Notes: generated by a model from the letters alone, not told the origin. Positions 18,808 to 27,554 are shown, counted from the stretch's first letter. The stretch is 64,000 nucleotides of DNA from Chryseobacterium lathyri (GCF_030812195.1 NZ_JAUSSF010000001.1:434001-498000), one strand, 5' to 3'. Numbers and translations: made by a program.

Positions 18808-19197
18808 ATGATGTTCTCAAAAATGACTTCCAATATCAAAGTTTCAGTAATACCTGAATATGATAGTAAAAACAGTTATCCATCTGAAAACCGTTACGTC
18901 TTCAAGTATAATATTACGATAGAAAATGACGGCAGCTTTCCGATTAAAGTACTGAAAAGAAAATGGCTGATCTTCGATGTAGGCTTTGGATATACTGAGA
19001 TTACAGGAGATGGTGTAATAGGATTGACACCGGAGATTCCTGTAAGCGAAAATTTCGCTTATTTCTCCAATGTAATGCTTCGTTCCGGAGTAGGAAATAT
19101 GAGCGGAAAATACCTTGTTAAAAACATGGAGACCCAGGAAACTTTTGAAATTGAAATTCCAAAGTTCAACCTGCTGTCTGAAGTGTTAAGCAACTAG
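18808..19197 (+). CDS. apaG: ApaG domain protein
   Basis: 129 residues, the expected ApaG length, forming one immunoglobulin-like beta-sandwich. Family motifs include YVFKYNITIENDGSFPIKVLKR, WLIFD and GLTPEIPVSENFAYFS; the glycine-rich nucleotide-binding loop typical of ApaG lies near GVIGLTP. The protein is linked to divalent cation and dinucleotide tetraphosphate metabolism in other bacteria, but its exact role is unsettled. The start could be the first or second ATG (18808 or 18811). It sits just after the sucAB terminator and converges on a minus-strand exonuclease gene. Confidence 0.88.
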   Translation: MMFSKMTSNIKVSVIPEYDSKNSYPSENRYVFKYNITIENDGSFPIKVLKRKWLIFDVGFGYTEITGDGVIGLTPEIPVSENFAYFSNVMLRSGVGNMSGKYLVKNMETQETFEIEIPKFNLLSEVLSN

Positions 19198-19265
19198 GAG
19201 AGTATCCCTTTTGAGGTTATAGGAGCTAAAAATACTGATTGAGAAGTAAGACTTTTCTTTTTTGG

Positions 19266-19823
19266 TTATAGTTTTTTAATATATTTATTTAAGAAAGAAT
19301 CATGTATTTCTTCATTTTCAGTGATAATTAGTTTTTCAAAAGCCAGCAGTGAAATTTTTGCGCAGGCTTCGGCATCGTCTCCGGCCCGGTGATGGTTAAG
19401 GCTGATCTGGTGATGTTCTGCCAGATGCTTCAGCCCGTATTTCGGAAGATAATTCCATGATTTTTTAGCCAGCTGAATACTGCAAAGGTAATTCAGTTTT
19501 GGGGTAAACATCCCGTAATGCTCAAAACAGCCCCTTAAAACTCCTGCATCAAAGCTAGCATTATGGGCAATCATCAGGGTTCCATACATCATTTCTTCAG
19601 CTTCATACCAAATCTCATCAAAAGTAGGGGCATCTTTCACATCTTCCGGAGTTATCCCGTGAACTCCAATATTAAATCTACTGAAATAAGGGAAGCTGGG
19701 CGGTTTGATCAGCCAGGTTTTTGTTTCCACGATCTTCGAATCCTGAACAACACAAATACCCATTTCGCACGCTGAACTTTTTTCGTGAGTGGCGGTTTCA
19801 AAATCTATTGCACAGAAATCCAT
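19266..19823 (-). CDS. 3'-5' exonuclease, DnaQ/epsilon-like (DEDDh)
   Basis: 185 residues. Exo I is AIDFETATHEK (Asp7, Glu9), Exo II is MIAHNASFDAGVL, and Exo III is HHRAGDDAEACA, giving the DEDDh set Asp-Glu-Asp-His-Asp. Only the exonuclease domain is present, with no polymerase or PHP fusion, so it resembles stand-alone epsilon-like or RNase T-like nucleases that proofread or trim DNA or RNA ends. It converges on apaG and stands alone on its strand. Confidence 0.88.
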   Translation of the reverse strand: MDFCAIDFETATHEKSSACEMGICVVQDSKIVETKTWLIKPPSFPYFSRFNIGVHGITPEDVKDAPTFDEIWYEAEEMMYGTLMIAHNASFDAGVLRGCFEHYGMFTPKLNYLCSIQLAKKSWNYLPKYGLKHLAEHHQISLNHHRAGDDAEACAKISLLAFEKLIITENEEIHDSFLNKYIKKL

Positions 19824-19954
19824 TTTTTGAATTATAATTTATGAATTGTGGGGTTGAGTTGCTGGTTTATTTTTTTGAAGATATGAATTTTTCCTGTAAA
19901 TAGTATTGTCTTTTAGCCCTTCAGAAGGCGTGCTGCTTTTTTAATTCATGGATC

Positions 19955-20935
19955 TTATTTACTTCCACCTAAAAAATGTCTAAAGATCAGCCATTTTGAT
20001 TGATAAAAGTTGTTCTTCTGATGTTTCTGACGGAGTTTCCATGTTTCCGGAAGTTGTGCATAAAACCCGAAATGAGCTCTTACAACAGCCCAGAGATGAG
20101 GAAAACCATTCTTTAATCCGAAATAGATTCCGGCAATTCCATCTAAACAAAGCCTGAAAAATATGAGCCCTATCAATTTAGGAAACGGCAAATTCTTCAA
20201 CATCATGGAAAGATTGTTCCTGATGTTCAGGTAGGTCTTCTGTGCACTCTGCTTATTCAGGGTTCCGCCACCTACATGATATACTTTTGATTTTCCTGTA
20301 TAGAAGATTTTCTTTCCCGAATTAATTAGTCTCCAGCAAAGATCAATCTCTTCCTGATGGGCAAAAAACCTTTCATCGAAACCATTTTGTTCCCAGAAAT
20401 CTTTTGAACGCACAAAAAAGCAGCATCCCGAAGCCCAGAAAATTTCTGTTTCATCATCATACTGACCGTTATCCTCTTCAAGGTCGTCAAATACACGTCC
20501 CCGGCAGTATGGATAGCCCAGATTGTCAATAAGACCTCCGGCAGCACCGGCAAATTCAAACTGTTTTTTATTGTTGAAAGATAAAATTTTAGGCTGTACA
20601 GCTGAGATAGAAGGATTTTTTTGAAGTATATCCAAAGCAGGATTGATCCAGTATTCGGTAACCTCCACATCAGAGTTGAGAAGACAGTAATATTCGTTTT
20701 TTATTTCCTTTAAACCTTCATTATACCCTCCTGCAAAGCCATAATTCTGATTGTTTTTAACAATGTTTACCGCAGGAAAAAGAGTCTGTATAAATTCTAC
20801 AGAATCATCGGTAGAAAGGTTATCTATTACATAAATATCTGCATCCTTAGAAAAACTGATAACACTGGGAAGAAATTTTTCAAGCCAGTTTTTACCGTTC
20901 CAGTTTAAAATGACAACTGCTAAATTTTTCGGCAT
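19955..20935 (-). CDS. Family 2 glycosyltransferase (rhamnosyltransferase-like)
   Basis: 326 residues. A GT-A fold starts at once with LAVVILNWNGKNWLEKFLPS. IYVIDNLSTDDS and LLNSDVEV provide the nucleotide-sugar and metal-binding aspartates, and a later FFAHQEEIDLCWR is the conserved acceptor/base region. There is no clear membrane segment until a short hydrophobic patch near 260. It follows the acyltransferase gene by 5 nt on the same strand, so both may modify the same envelope glycolipid. The sugar donor and acceptor are not deducible. Confidence 0.88.
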   Translation of the reverse strand: MPKNLAVVILNWNGKNWLEKFLPSVISFSKDADIYVIDNLSTDDSVEFIQTLFPAVNIVKNNQNYGFAGGYNEGLKEIKNEYYCLLNSDVEVTEYWINPALDILQKNPSISAVQPKILSFNNKKQFEFAGAAGGLIDNLGYPYCRGRVFDDLEEDNGQYDDETEIFWASGCCFFVRSKDFWEQNGFDERFFAHQEEIDLCWRLINSGKKIFYTGKSKVYHVGGGTLNKQSAQKTYLNIRNNLSMMLKNLPFPKLIGLIFFRLCLDGIAGIYFGLKNGFPHLWAVVRAHFGFYAQLPETWKLRQKHQKNNFYQSKWLIFRHFLGGSK

Positions 20936-20940
20936 CAGAA

Positions 20941-21825
20941 TTATATTTTTTCAGCATCAAACGTTTTGATAGACTCCTGGTATTTCCACTTTCTGTGTGA
21001 CCAAAGATAATTGTCAGGATGTTTGCGTAACGTATTTTCCAGAAGCTTATGAAATTTCTTTACAACTTCATGCTCTGTAAACTTTTCACCTTCAGGATAG
21101 ATCCTGTGATAATTTACCTGATAATATCCCCGCTTCACTTTCTTCATTTCACAGTAAATGAAGGCAAGGTCCATTCTTGTAGCCAGCTTATCATATCCTA
21201 TAAATGCAGGAGTTCTCTGGTTCAGAAACTCTAATCCATAATTTACATGAGCCACATGTGGAGTCTGGTCTGCTACAAACATATAAGCCGATTCACCATC
21301 GTTTTTAGACCTGAAGATATTCATGATCACTTCATTGGCCTCCAGCGCTTCATTTCCAAATTTATTTCTAACCTTCTTCATCTGATTTTCCCAGAAATCA
21401 CTGTTTACCTTTCTGTATACCGGATGACAATGTTTCTGAGGAATGATTCTCGCGAAAGCATTCATCCACTCCCAATTAAAAACATGACCGGCAAGCATGA
21501 TAACATTCTTACCTTCAGCTTTAGCTTCATGAAACACTTCCTGATTGATATGCTGCATTCTCACGCGTGATTCCGTCTCAGAAATACTGAAAGATTTGAT
21601 AGTTTCTACAAGATAATCTGAAAAATTAAGATAAAACTTCTTTCTTATAATCCTGATCTCCTCTTCTGATTTTTCAGGAAAAGATTTTCGGAGGTTTTGT
21701 GTGATTACTTTTTTCCGGTAGCCTACTAGATAGTAATTGAGAAAGAACATAACGTCCGAAAAAATATACAATACTTTAAGCGGAAGTTTAGAAATGAAAT
21801 ATAATATTTTGATTAAGAAATTCAT
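20941..21825 (-). CDS. LpxL/HtrB-type lipid A or phospholipid acyltransferase
   Basis: 294 residues. An N-terminal hydrophobic segment is followed by the HX4E catalytic motif GHVFNWEW (His114, Glu119) and a downstream QTPHVAHVNYGLEFLNQRTPAF patch that matches the family. These inner-membrane enzymes add secondary acyl chains to lipid A or lysophospholipids. It is the first gene of a two-gene unit with the glycosyltransferase, with a 5-nt gap. Assignment to lipid A itself is by family only. Confidence 0.85.
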   Translation of the reverse strand: MNFLIKILYFISKLPLKVLYIFSDVMFFLNYYLVGYRKKVITQNLRKSFPEKSEEEIRIIRKKFYLNFSDYLVETIKSFSISETESRVRMQHINQEVFHEAKAEGKNVIMLAGHVFNWEWMNAFARIIPQKHCHPVYRKVNSDFWENQMKKVRNKFGNEALEANEVIMNIFRSKNDGESAYMFVADQTPHVAHVNYGLEFLNQRTPAFIGYDKLATRMDLAFIYCEMKKVKRGYYQVNYHRIYPEGEKFTEHEVVKKFHKLLENTLRKHPDNYLWSHRKWKYQESIKTFDAEKI

Positions 21826-21862
21826 AAAACATGCAAATCTAGTGATAATAAAATTATGGTTC

Positions 21863-21870
21863 TATTTTTG
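21863..21870 (+). promoter_or_regulatory. Candidate -7 box for the thioredoxin-like gene
   Basis: TATTTTTG matches TAnnTTTG, 35 nt before the ATG at 21906. No clear -33 TTG. Confidence 0.5.
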
Positions 21871-21905
21871 CTTGCAATAAGTATTATTTTTTTTATTTTT
21901 ATGTT

Positions 21906-22478
21906 ATGAAAAAATTGTCGATCATAGCCTTTCTTGGACTAAGCCTATTTGCTTTTTCACAGGAAACAAAAAATGCACCGGAAGTGAGAAAGCAGGATAA
22001 TGCGCTTCTGGTAAAACCCGATCATGCAGAGCTGGATGCGAAGAAGAAAGCAGGAGAGGAAAAAGCAAAACTTCCGAAACCTTATGATCCTAAAGCTAAT
22101 GCTGAAGCTGATATTAATAAGCTAATGGCCCAGGCTAAGAAAGAAGGGAAGAATATTATGATTCAGGCTGGAGGAAACTGGTGTATCTGGTGTCTCCGTT
22201 TTAATAATTTTGTTCAAAGCACTCCTGAGCTGAAAGAGACTGTAGATAAAAACTATGTTTATTACCACCTGAATTATTCTCCGGATAACAAAAATGAAAA
22301 AGTTTTTGCCAAATATGTAGACATTAAAGAAAAGCTGGGATATCCTTTTTTTATTGTTTTAGATAAAAATGGTAAGATCGTCCATGTCCTGAAAGACAGT
22401 TCAGTTCTCGAAGAGGGCAAAGGATACAGTAAGGATAAAGTAAAAGAGTTCTTTAATCAATGGGCTCCTAAGTCATAA
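21906..22478 (+). CDS. Exported thioredoxin-fold protein
   Basis: 190 residues. A signal peptide (MKKLSIIAFLGLSLFAFSQ) ends near residue 19, then a charged Lys/Ala/Pro stretch (20-70) leads to a thioredoxin-like domain. The active site reads NWCIWCLRF with Cys93 and Cys96, the WCxWC form seen in DUF255/thioredoxin_7-like domains. YPFFIVLDKNG supplies the family cis-proline region. Probably a periplasmic thiol-disulfide protein. A bidirectional terminator follows directly. Confidence 0.85.
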   Translation: MKKLSIIAFLGLSLFAFSQETKNAPEVRKQDNALLVKPDHAELDAKKKAGEEKAKLPKPYDPKANAEADINKLMAQAKKEGKNIMIQAGGNWCIWCLRFNNFVQSTPELKETVDKNYVYYHLNYSPDNKNEKVFAKYVDIKEKLGYPFFIVLDKNGKIVHVLKDSSVLEEGKGYSKDKVKEFFNQWAPKS

Positions 22479-22482
22479 AAAC

Positions 22483-22510
22483 AAAACCGGGAAGTTTTTC
22501 CCGGTTTTTT
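22483..22510. terminator. Bidirectional terminator between convergent genes
   Basis: AAACCGGGAA (22484-22493) pairs with TTCCCGGTTT (22498-22507), flanked by A on one side and T on the other. It can serve the thioredoxin-like gene and the oppositely oriented aldehyde dehydrogenase. Confidence 0.85.
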
Positions 22511-22512
22511 AT

Positions 22513-23874
22513 TTATAACAGCTTCCTGATCCAGCTTAATTTTTTTTCAGAATATGGTGGATATTTAATATTAGGTTCACCCCACGTTGCTTTTTCCAGA
22601 ATAGATTTCTGATGCGAAAAGGCTTCAAAGCCATAACCCCCGTGATAATTTCCGATACCCGAATTTCCAACTCCTCCAAAAGGAAGACGGTCATTGCCTA
22701 AGTGCATGATCACATCATTAATGCATCCGCCGCCAAACGACAGTTTCATGGTGAAGGCCTCTTTTTCCTCAGAATTCCGGGTAAAAAGATAGGCGGCCAA
22801 CGGTTTTTCAAGTTCCATGACGGTAGTAAGAACCAGATTAAAATTGGTAAAGCTAATAACAGGGAGTATAGGCCCGAAAATTTCTTCCTGCATAACATCA
22901 TCTTCCCAGCTTACATTATTCAGGAGAGTAGGCTCTATAAATAGTTTTTTTTCATCAGAATTTCCTCCAAAGTAAACTTTCTCTTTATTGATAAGCCTGA
23001 TCAATCGCTGGAAGTTTCTTTGGTTGATAATTCTTGTATAATGTTCAGAGTCCGGTCCGTACTTAAATTCCGTGATATATTTTCTCAGCATTTCCAGAAA
23101 CTGTTCATGGATGGATTCTTCCACCAGGAGATAGTCAGGTGCTACACAGGTTTGTCCTGCGTTGAGAAATTTTCCCCATACAATTCTTTTGGCAGCTACT
23201 TCAAGGTTGGCATCTTTGGTTACAATTGCAGGAGATTTACCTCCTAATTCAAGAACTACAGGCGTTAAATTTTCCGCAGCAGCCTGATAAACAATCTTTC
23301 CAACTTTAGTACTTCCGGTAAAGAATATTTTATCGAATTTTAGTTTTAAAAGCTCTGTGGCTTCATCAATACCACCTTCATAAGCATACAGATATTCAGG
23401 AGGAAAATTCTCATTGATAAGCTTTGACATGGCTTTCATGGTATTTTCAGAAATTTCACTTGGCTTTAAGACACAGCAGTTTCCTGCCGCCAGTGCAGCG
23501 ATAATAGGAGAAAGGGATAACTGATAAGGATAATTCCATGCGCCTATAACAAGAACATTACCCAAAGGTTCCGGATAAATTTTGCTTTTTCCCAGTTGAT
23601 TGGCCAGATTGGTCCTGACGCTTTTGGGTTTTGCAAGTGCGTTTAAATTCTTCAAATAATAATTAATATCATTCAGAACAAAGGAAATTTCTGTTGTAAA
23701 AGCATCAAATTTTGATTTGCCGAAATCTTTGTAAATAGCTTCATACAAGAGTCCTTCATTCTTTACAATGATATCGCGAAGCTTTTCAAGATACATTTTC
23801 CTGAACTTGATATTCTTTGTTTGCTGTGTTTTGAAAAAAGCTTTCTGACGATCAATGATTTCCTGAATTTTCAT
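22513..23874 (-). CDS. Aldehyde dehydrogenase (ALDH3-like)
   Basis: 453 residues from the ATG at 23874; a TTG 27 nt upstream gives an unlikely extension. It has the ALDH superfamily residues: AWNYPYQLSL (Asn114), LKPSE, FFTGSTKVG cofactor loop, ELGGKSP with Glu209, and NAGQTCVAPD with nucleophile Cys243. The C-terminus has a hydrophobic-basic tail (KLSWIRKLL) like membrane-associated fatty aldehyde dehydrogenases. It oxidises medium- or long-chain aldehydes with NAD(P). Single-gene unit, converging on the thioredoxin-like gene. Confidence 0.92.
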   Translation of the reverse strand: MKIQEIIDRQKAFFKTQQTKNIKFRKMYLEKLRDIIVKNEGLLYEAIYKDFGKSKFDAFTTEISFVLNDINYYLKNLNALAKPKSVRTNLANQLGKSKIYPEPLGNVLVIGAWNYPYQLSLSPIIAALAAGNCCVLKPSEISENTMKAMSKLINENFPPEYLYAYEGGIDEATELLKLKFDKIFFTGSTKVGKIVYQAAAENLTPVVLELGGKSPAIVTKDANLEVAAKRIVWGKFLNAGQTCVAPDYLLVEESIHEQFLEMLRKYITEFKYGPDSEHYTRIINQRNFQRLIRLINKEKVYFGGNSDEKKLFIEPTLLNNVSWEDDVMQEEIFGPILPVISFTNFNLVLTTVMELEKPLAAYLFTRNSEEKEAFTMKLSFGGGCINDVIMHLGNDRLPFGGVGNSGIGNYHGGYGFEAFSHQKSILEKATWGEPNIKYPPYSEKKLSWIRKLL

Positions 23875-23916
23875 ACCATCAAATTTCGGAAAGTACAGCA
23901 AATTTTCGGCCTAAAA

Positions 23917-24150
23917 TCACATAATATTTCTCACTGCAATTTTTACAGGATGATAAAGCAGTAAAGTAAATGCTGTGATCAAAGCCAACCAGAACAGTCC
24001 GGTAAAAATTTCCATATTGGAAAGCAGGATGGACTGGGCAGTTATTTTTGCTTTAAAGGTTCCGGCAGTCACTGACAAGGACTCATTCACAGGAAGTTTA
24101 GAAAGTTGAGCTCCGAAAATCTGAATCCACTGGCTGGAAAAAACAGGATT
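23917..24150 (-). pseudogene. Remnant of an MFS (DHA2/EmrB-like) transporter C-terminus
   Basis: An open stretch of about 78 residues with one strong membrane helix (GLFWLALITAFTLLLYHPVKI) and an upstream amphipathic part (SSQWIQIFGAQLSKLP, then ITAQSILLSNMEIF). This pattern resembles the last helix and preceding loop of 14-helix MFS exporters. All earlier helices are absent and the frame then runs antisense into AraC-like sequence. I read it as the 3' end of a transporter whose 5' part was deleted. Assignment is by eye. Confidence 0.55.
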
Positions 24151-24440
24151 GACACTGTTTCCGAAAGATGAAACGCTTTTAAAGATTGCAAAATACATTC
24201 ATTCTAATCTTGAAAAACCTCTTACCTTCGAATCTACTGCGAAAGAATTCGGAATGAGTACCAGAACCCTTTCAAGAAATTTTAAAGAGATTTTAGGCAT
24301 GAATTACGTCCGGTTTTTACGGGCGTTGAGAATTACCGTTCTCTGGAACTAATGCTAGAAAGGAAATATAATATGTATGAAATAGCGATGATGGTAGGCT
24401 ATAACAGCCCTCTGCGATTCATTTTATATAAAAAACAAAA
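24149..24440 (+). pseudogene. Truncated, frameshifted AraC-family regulator
   Basis: The frame from 24149 encodes the first helix-turn-helix of an AraC C-terminal domain (AKYIHSNLEKPLTFESTAKEF, MSTRTLSRNFKEILG, YVRFLRALRIT) and then stops after VLWN. In the next frame, from about 24331, the domain continues (RSLELMLERKYNMYEIAMMVGYNSP). One base lost near 24327-24331 explains the shift. The N-terminal sensor domain and the last helix are also missing. It should not make a functional regulator. Confidence 0.75.
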
Positions 24441-24462
24441 ACCACTTCAAAGGAAGTGGTTT
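24429..24462 (-). terminator. Terminator of the rpsF-rpsR-rplI operon
   Basis: On the minus strand AAACCACTTC and GAAGTGGTTT (24439-24462) form a perfect 10-bp hairpin followed by a T-rich tract, 29 nt after the rplI stop. Confidence 0.88.
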
Positions 24463-24490
24463 ATATATTTGAGAAAATCTCTTTAGAATC

Positions 24491-25009
24491 TTAAGCTTCT
24501 TCAGAAGGAGTTTCTTCTACTACTTTAGCTTTAGGAGCAGCTGGTTTAGGAGCTTCTACCGGAGCGTCAGATACGATGTCAAATTCGAAATTGTACTCAA
24601 CATTTCTGTGTAGTCTGATGTTTGCAGTAACTTTACCAGTTCTTTTAATAGTGTTCCCTGGGATTTTGATGTATTTCTTCTCTACAGAAACTCCAGCTTT
24701 AGCTAGAGCAGCAGAAAGATCTGCATTGTTGATAGATCCGAATAACTTGTCACCAGAACCTACTTTTGCAGGAATAGTGATAGAAGTTTTCTTTAATTGA
24801 TCTACTACAGCGTTAGCAGCAGCGATTAATTTAGCTTCTTCTTCTTTTCTAGCTTCTAAAGTAGCTTCAAGAGCTGCTTTGTTTTTAGGAGTTGCTAAAA
24901 GTGCAATTCCTTGAGGAAGTAAGAAGTTTCTTGCATAACCAGGCTTTACGCTTACTGTATCAAACTCAAGTCCTAAGTTTTCTACGTCTTTTTTTAAGAT
25001 AATATCCAT
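24491..25009 (-). CDS. rplI: 50S ribosomal protein bL9
   Basis: 172 residues, about 25 longer than the usual 148. The N-terminal domain MDIILKKDVENLG...GYARNFLLPQGIA is diagnostic and binds 23S rRNA; the long connecting helix and the C-terminal domain follow. The extra tail (about 150-172) is Ala/Pro/Lys/Glu-rich and probably disordered. It is the last gene of the S6-S18-L9 operon but is separated from rpsR by 157 nt holding a hairpin and a heptamer-periodic tract. Confidence 0.97.
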   Translation of the reverse strand: MDIILKKDVENLGLEFDTVSVKPGYARNFLLPQGIALLATPKNKAALEATLEARKEEEAKLIAAANAVVDQLKKTSITIPAKVGSGDKLFGSINNADLSAALAKAGVSVEKKYIKIPGNTIKRTGKVTANIRLHRNVEYNFEFDIVSDAPVEAPKPAAPKAKVVEETPSEEA

Positions 25010-25021
25010 TGTTGTTGTCCT

Positions 25022-25063
25022 TTTTTAGAATTTAGATGCTAGATATTAGATATTAGACATTAA
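25022..25063. repeat. Heptamer-periodic tract before rplI
   Basis: Read on the plus strand in steps of seven: TTTTTAG, AATTTAG, ATGCTAG, ATATTAG, ATATTAG, ACATTAA. Five of six units end in TAG and two are identical. It ends 13 nt from the rplI start codon. Confidence 0.6.
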
Positions 25064-25128
25064 GTCTGAAATCGGAAATCTATTAATCTAAATTAAGTTA
25101 GAATTAAAATTATTTATTCAGCAACAAA

Positions 25129-25148
25129 AGAAGAGGTTTCCCTCTTCT
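25129..25148 (-). promoter_or_regulatory. Hairpin between rpsR and rplI (attenuator or processing site)
   Basis: AGAAGAGG (25129-25136) pairs with CCTCTTCT (25141-25148) across a four-base loop. On the minus strand it follows the rpsR stop by 18 nt and precedes TTTTG, a weak U tract. It could partly terminate transcription before rplI or protect the upstream message. Confidence 0.6.
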
Positions 25149-25166
25149 CTTATTTATTTTTTTGTC

Positions 25167-25469
25167 TTATTTCAATAAGTCAGCTACGTAAGGTAGTAAA
25201 GAAAGGTGTCTTGCTCTTTTGATAGCAGCAGAAACTTTTCTTTGGTATTTTAAAGAAGTTCCAGTGTATCTTCTTGGTAAGATTTTACCTTGCTCGTTTA
25301 CGAACTGTAATAAGAAATCAGCATCTTTATAGTCAACGTGCTTAATTCCGTATTTTTTGAATCTACAATATTTCTTTTCAGATTTTGTATTGATATCAAG
25401 TGGAGTAAGGAATTTTACTTCAGATTCTCCTCCAGCTGAGGCTTGTTTAGCCATTTCGTCTATTGCCAT
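25167..25469 (-). CDS. rpsR: 30S ribosomal protein bS18
   Basis: 100 residues, slightly longer than usual because of a short N-terminal extension ([18 protein letters not shown]). The core motifs [37 protein letters not shown] and [13 protein letters not shown] are unmistakable. It binds S6 on the platform of the 30S subunit, fitting its place 31 nt after rpsF. A second Met at residue 6 is an alternative start. Confidence 0.97.
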   Translation of the reverse strand: MAIDEMAKQASAGGESEVKFLTPLDINTKSEKKYCRFKKYGIKHVDYKDADFLLQFVNEQGKILPRRYTGTSLKYQRKVSAAIKRARHLSLLPYVADLLK

Positions 25470-25500
25470 GTCTTGTCTTTTTTAAAAATAGGGTTAATAA

Positions 25501-25842
25501 TTAAGCTCTAGCCGCTTTGATTTTAGTTCTTCTAGTTACAGCATACTCAACAGCGTGCTTGTCAAGTTTTGTAGTCAGGTAACGGATTACTCTTTCGTCA
25601 CGTTTGAATGCCAATTCTAAATCAGCAACTACAGTACCTTCACCTTTAAACTCGATTAAAGTGTAGAATCCATTCTTTTTCAATTGAATTGGATAAGCTA
25701 GTTTTTTTAATCCCCAGTTTTCTTTGGCAACGATTTCACAGTTCTTTTCTTTTAAAAGATCTTCAAATTTTTTCACTGCTTCCTCTACCTGAGCATCAGA
25801 TAGAACGGGAGTTAAAATGAAAACAGTTTCGTAATTGTTCAT
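25501..25842 (-). CDS. rpsF: 30S ribosomal protein bS6
   Basis: 113 residues. [15 protein letters not shown] at the start, [23 protein letters not shown] in the middle and ERVIRYLT near the end are family features. It is the first gene of rpsF-rpsR-rplI, transcribed from a good Bacteroidota promoter 35 nt upstream. Other bacteria autoregulate this operon through an S6:S18-binding leader; the short leader here shows no clear match. Confidence 0.97.
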   Translation of the reverse strand: MNNYETVFILTPVLSDAQVEEAVKKFEDLLKEKNCEIVAKENWGLKKLAYPIQLKKNGFYTLIEFKGEGTVVADLELAFKRDERVIRYLTTKLDKHAVEYAVTRRTKIKAARA

Positions 25843-25876
25843 AATGTTAAATGAATTTGTTAATTATTTCGAGGTG

Positions 25877-25907
25877 CAAAATTAGAAAATATATTTCTAA
25901 TATGCAA
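25877..25907 (-). promoter_or_regulatory. Promoter of rpsF-rpsR-rplI
   Basis: On the minus strand: TTG (25905-25907), 20-nt spacer, TAATTTTG (25877-25884). Both elements fit the Bacteroidota housekeeping consensus. Confidence 0.8.
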
Positions 25908-26053
25908 TAGTTGCGTGAAATAGTTGTCTGTTCTGTTAATGGTTTTGAGTTAAATTTGACCGGAGTGTAAAACTAAAAACATTTACTTTCAATTTATTCG
26001 TATATAAAATCAAGTAAGCAACAAAGACAACCGGCAACAAATAAAAAACTTGA

Positions 26054-27406
26054 TCATTCTTTCTCCCTGATTTCCGTAAGAAAATTCACTTTAATCACAT
26101 CATACAAAGAATGTCTGCTGACTAAAATAGAAACAATAGAAGAGACCATTCCCGCCAGCATCAGGTGAAAGATCAGGGAATGTCTGTCCGTCATTTCAAG
26201 TACAATAATGGCTGAAGTAAAGGGTGCTCTGGTAATTCCGGTAAGAAAAGCTACCATTCCCGCGAGAACAACTACATTGGTTTCGTTAGCTGTTAAATGA
26301 ATCGCTCCTGAGATCACAGATCCTATGCTGGCACCTGCACTAAGGGCCGGAGCGAAAATTCCACCCGCACCACCAGATGTGAAAGACAGGGCAGGGCCAA
26401 GCATTCTTAAGATAGGGACATACCATTCTTCATGTTTATCATTAGTAAAAAGAACACGTTCCATAATTTCTTTTCCGGATCCAAGAATCTCACGGTTGAT
26501 GAAATACGCTATGGAGGCAATAAATAAGGCACAAAGTACAAGGAAAACTATATTGGCTTTATCTGTTTTAAGCTTTCTTTTCTTCCAGTCACTCATCTTA
26601 AGCATCATGACGGAAAGCTGGCTGGCCAGAATTCCGGCAGTTCCTGCTACAAATATAATAGGGAACATGACCATCAGAGAAACATCATGAGTTTTCGGAT
26701 AGCCTAAATATAAATAGGATCCTGCTAAAGTTTGGGCTGTTAAACCTGCGATGATTACCGCGGTGAATAAAGCGGTCTTGAAATAATTGATATGTGTTTT
26801 GGATAGTTCTTCCACAGCAAATACAATTCCTCCCAAAGGTGTATTAAATGCCGCAGCAAGTCCTGCAGCTGCACCGGTCATAATCATATTTTTCTTGGAA
26901 ATTTTCGGCCACCAGTGGGGAAGATATTCGTTGACCTTTCTGAAAACTGAACCGGCAATCTGAATGGTAGGTCCTTCACGCCCCACAGCTCCACCCCCAA
27001 TCACCAGAACTACGGAAGAAATGATTTTAAAAACAATGATCTTTAGGCTTAAAAGACTTCTGATCTTGGTGTGTTCCTTTGGATTAGCAAGCTCTACAGC
27101 AGCCATCACTTGCGGAATACCGCTTCCTTTGGCATTCGGGGCAAATTCTTTTACCAGCCACCACGAAAGTACAAAACCAATGGGAGCAATGATAAAGATC
27201 ATCCATGCGTGCCAGTTCATAATGAAATGCAGCAGGTGCTCTCCCCATGCGAATATTTTAGCATACATCACTGCAAAAAAGCCTGTGATCACAGAACCGA
27301 TCCAGAAAGGAATGGCCTGAAGCAGATTGTTTTTCAGCTGTTCGTTGCGGATATTGTCAAAAGACTTTTTAAGACCTTTTCGGATGAGGGAGAAAATTTT
27401 CAGCAT
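26054..27406 (-). CDS. ClC-family chloride channel or H+/Cl- exchanger
   Basis: 450 residues, about 10-12 membrane helices, no C-terminal CBS domains. The selectivity-filter motifs are all present: GSGIPQV (94-100), GREGPT with the gating Glu144, and GGAGGIFAPALSAGASIG. The EE pair at 199-200 (FAVEEL) matches the internal proton glutamate of exchangers, so it is more likely an H+/Cl- antiporter than a channel. Single-gene unit on the minus strand. Confidence 0.93.
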   Translation of the reverse strand: MLKIFSLIRKGLKKSFDNIRNEQLKNNLLQAIPFWIGSVITGFFAVMYAKIFAWGEHLLHFIMNWHAWMIFIIAPIGFVLSWWLVKEFAPNAKGSGIPQVMAAVELANPKEHTKIRSLLSLKIIVFKIISSVVLVIGGGAVGREGPTIQIAGSVFRKVNEYLPHWWPKISKKNMIMTGAAAGLAAAFNTPLGGIVFAVEELSKTHINYFKTALFTAVIIAGLTAQTLAGSYLYLGYPKTHDVSLMVMFPIIFVAGTAGILASQLSVMMLKMSDWKKRKLKTDKANIVFLVLCALFIASIAYFINREILGSGKEIMERVLFTNDKHEEWYVPILRMLGPALSFTSGGAGGIFAPALSAGASIGSVISGAIHLTANETNVVVLAGMVAFLTGITRAPFTSAIIVLEMTDRHSLIFHLMLAGMVSSIVSILVSRHSLYDVIKVNFLTEIREKE

Positions 27407-27554
27407 TTGTGGTCTAAGACATTTTATTGAATCGAAAATAGGGAAATTAGATGGTATTAAAAAATGATATTAAAAAAGTTCTTGTGGATTTGAGATATAT
27501 AAATAAAAGCTTCCCAAAAAGAAACCTTTATATTGTATTGATGAGCGTATTGAT

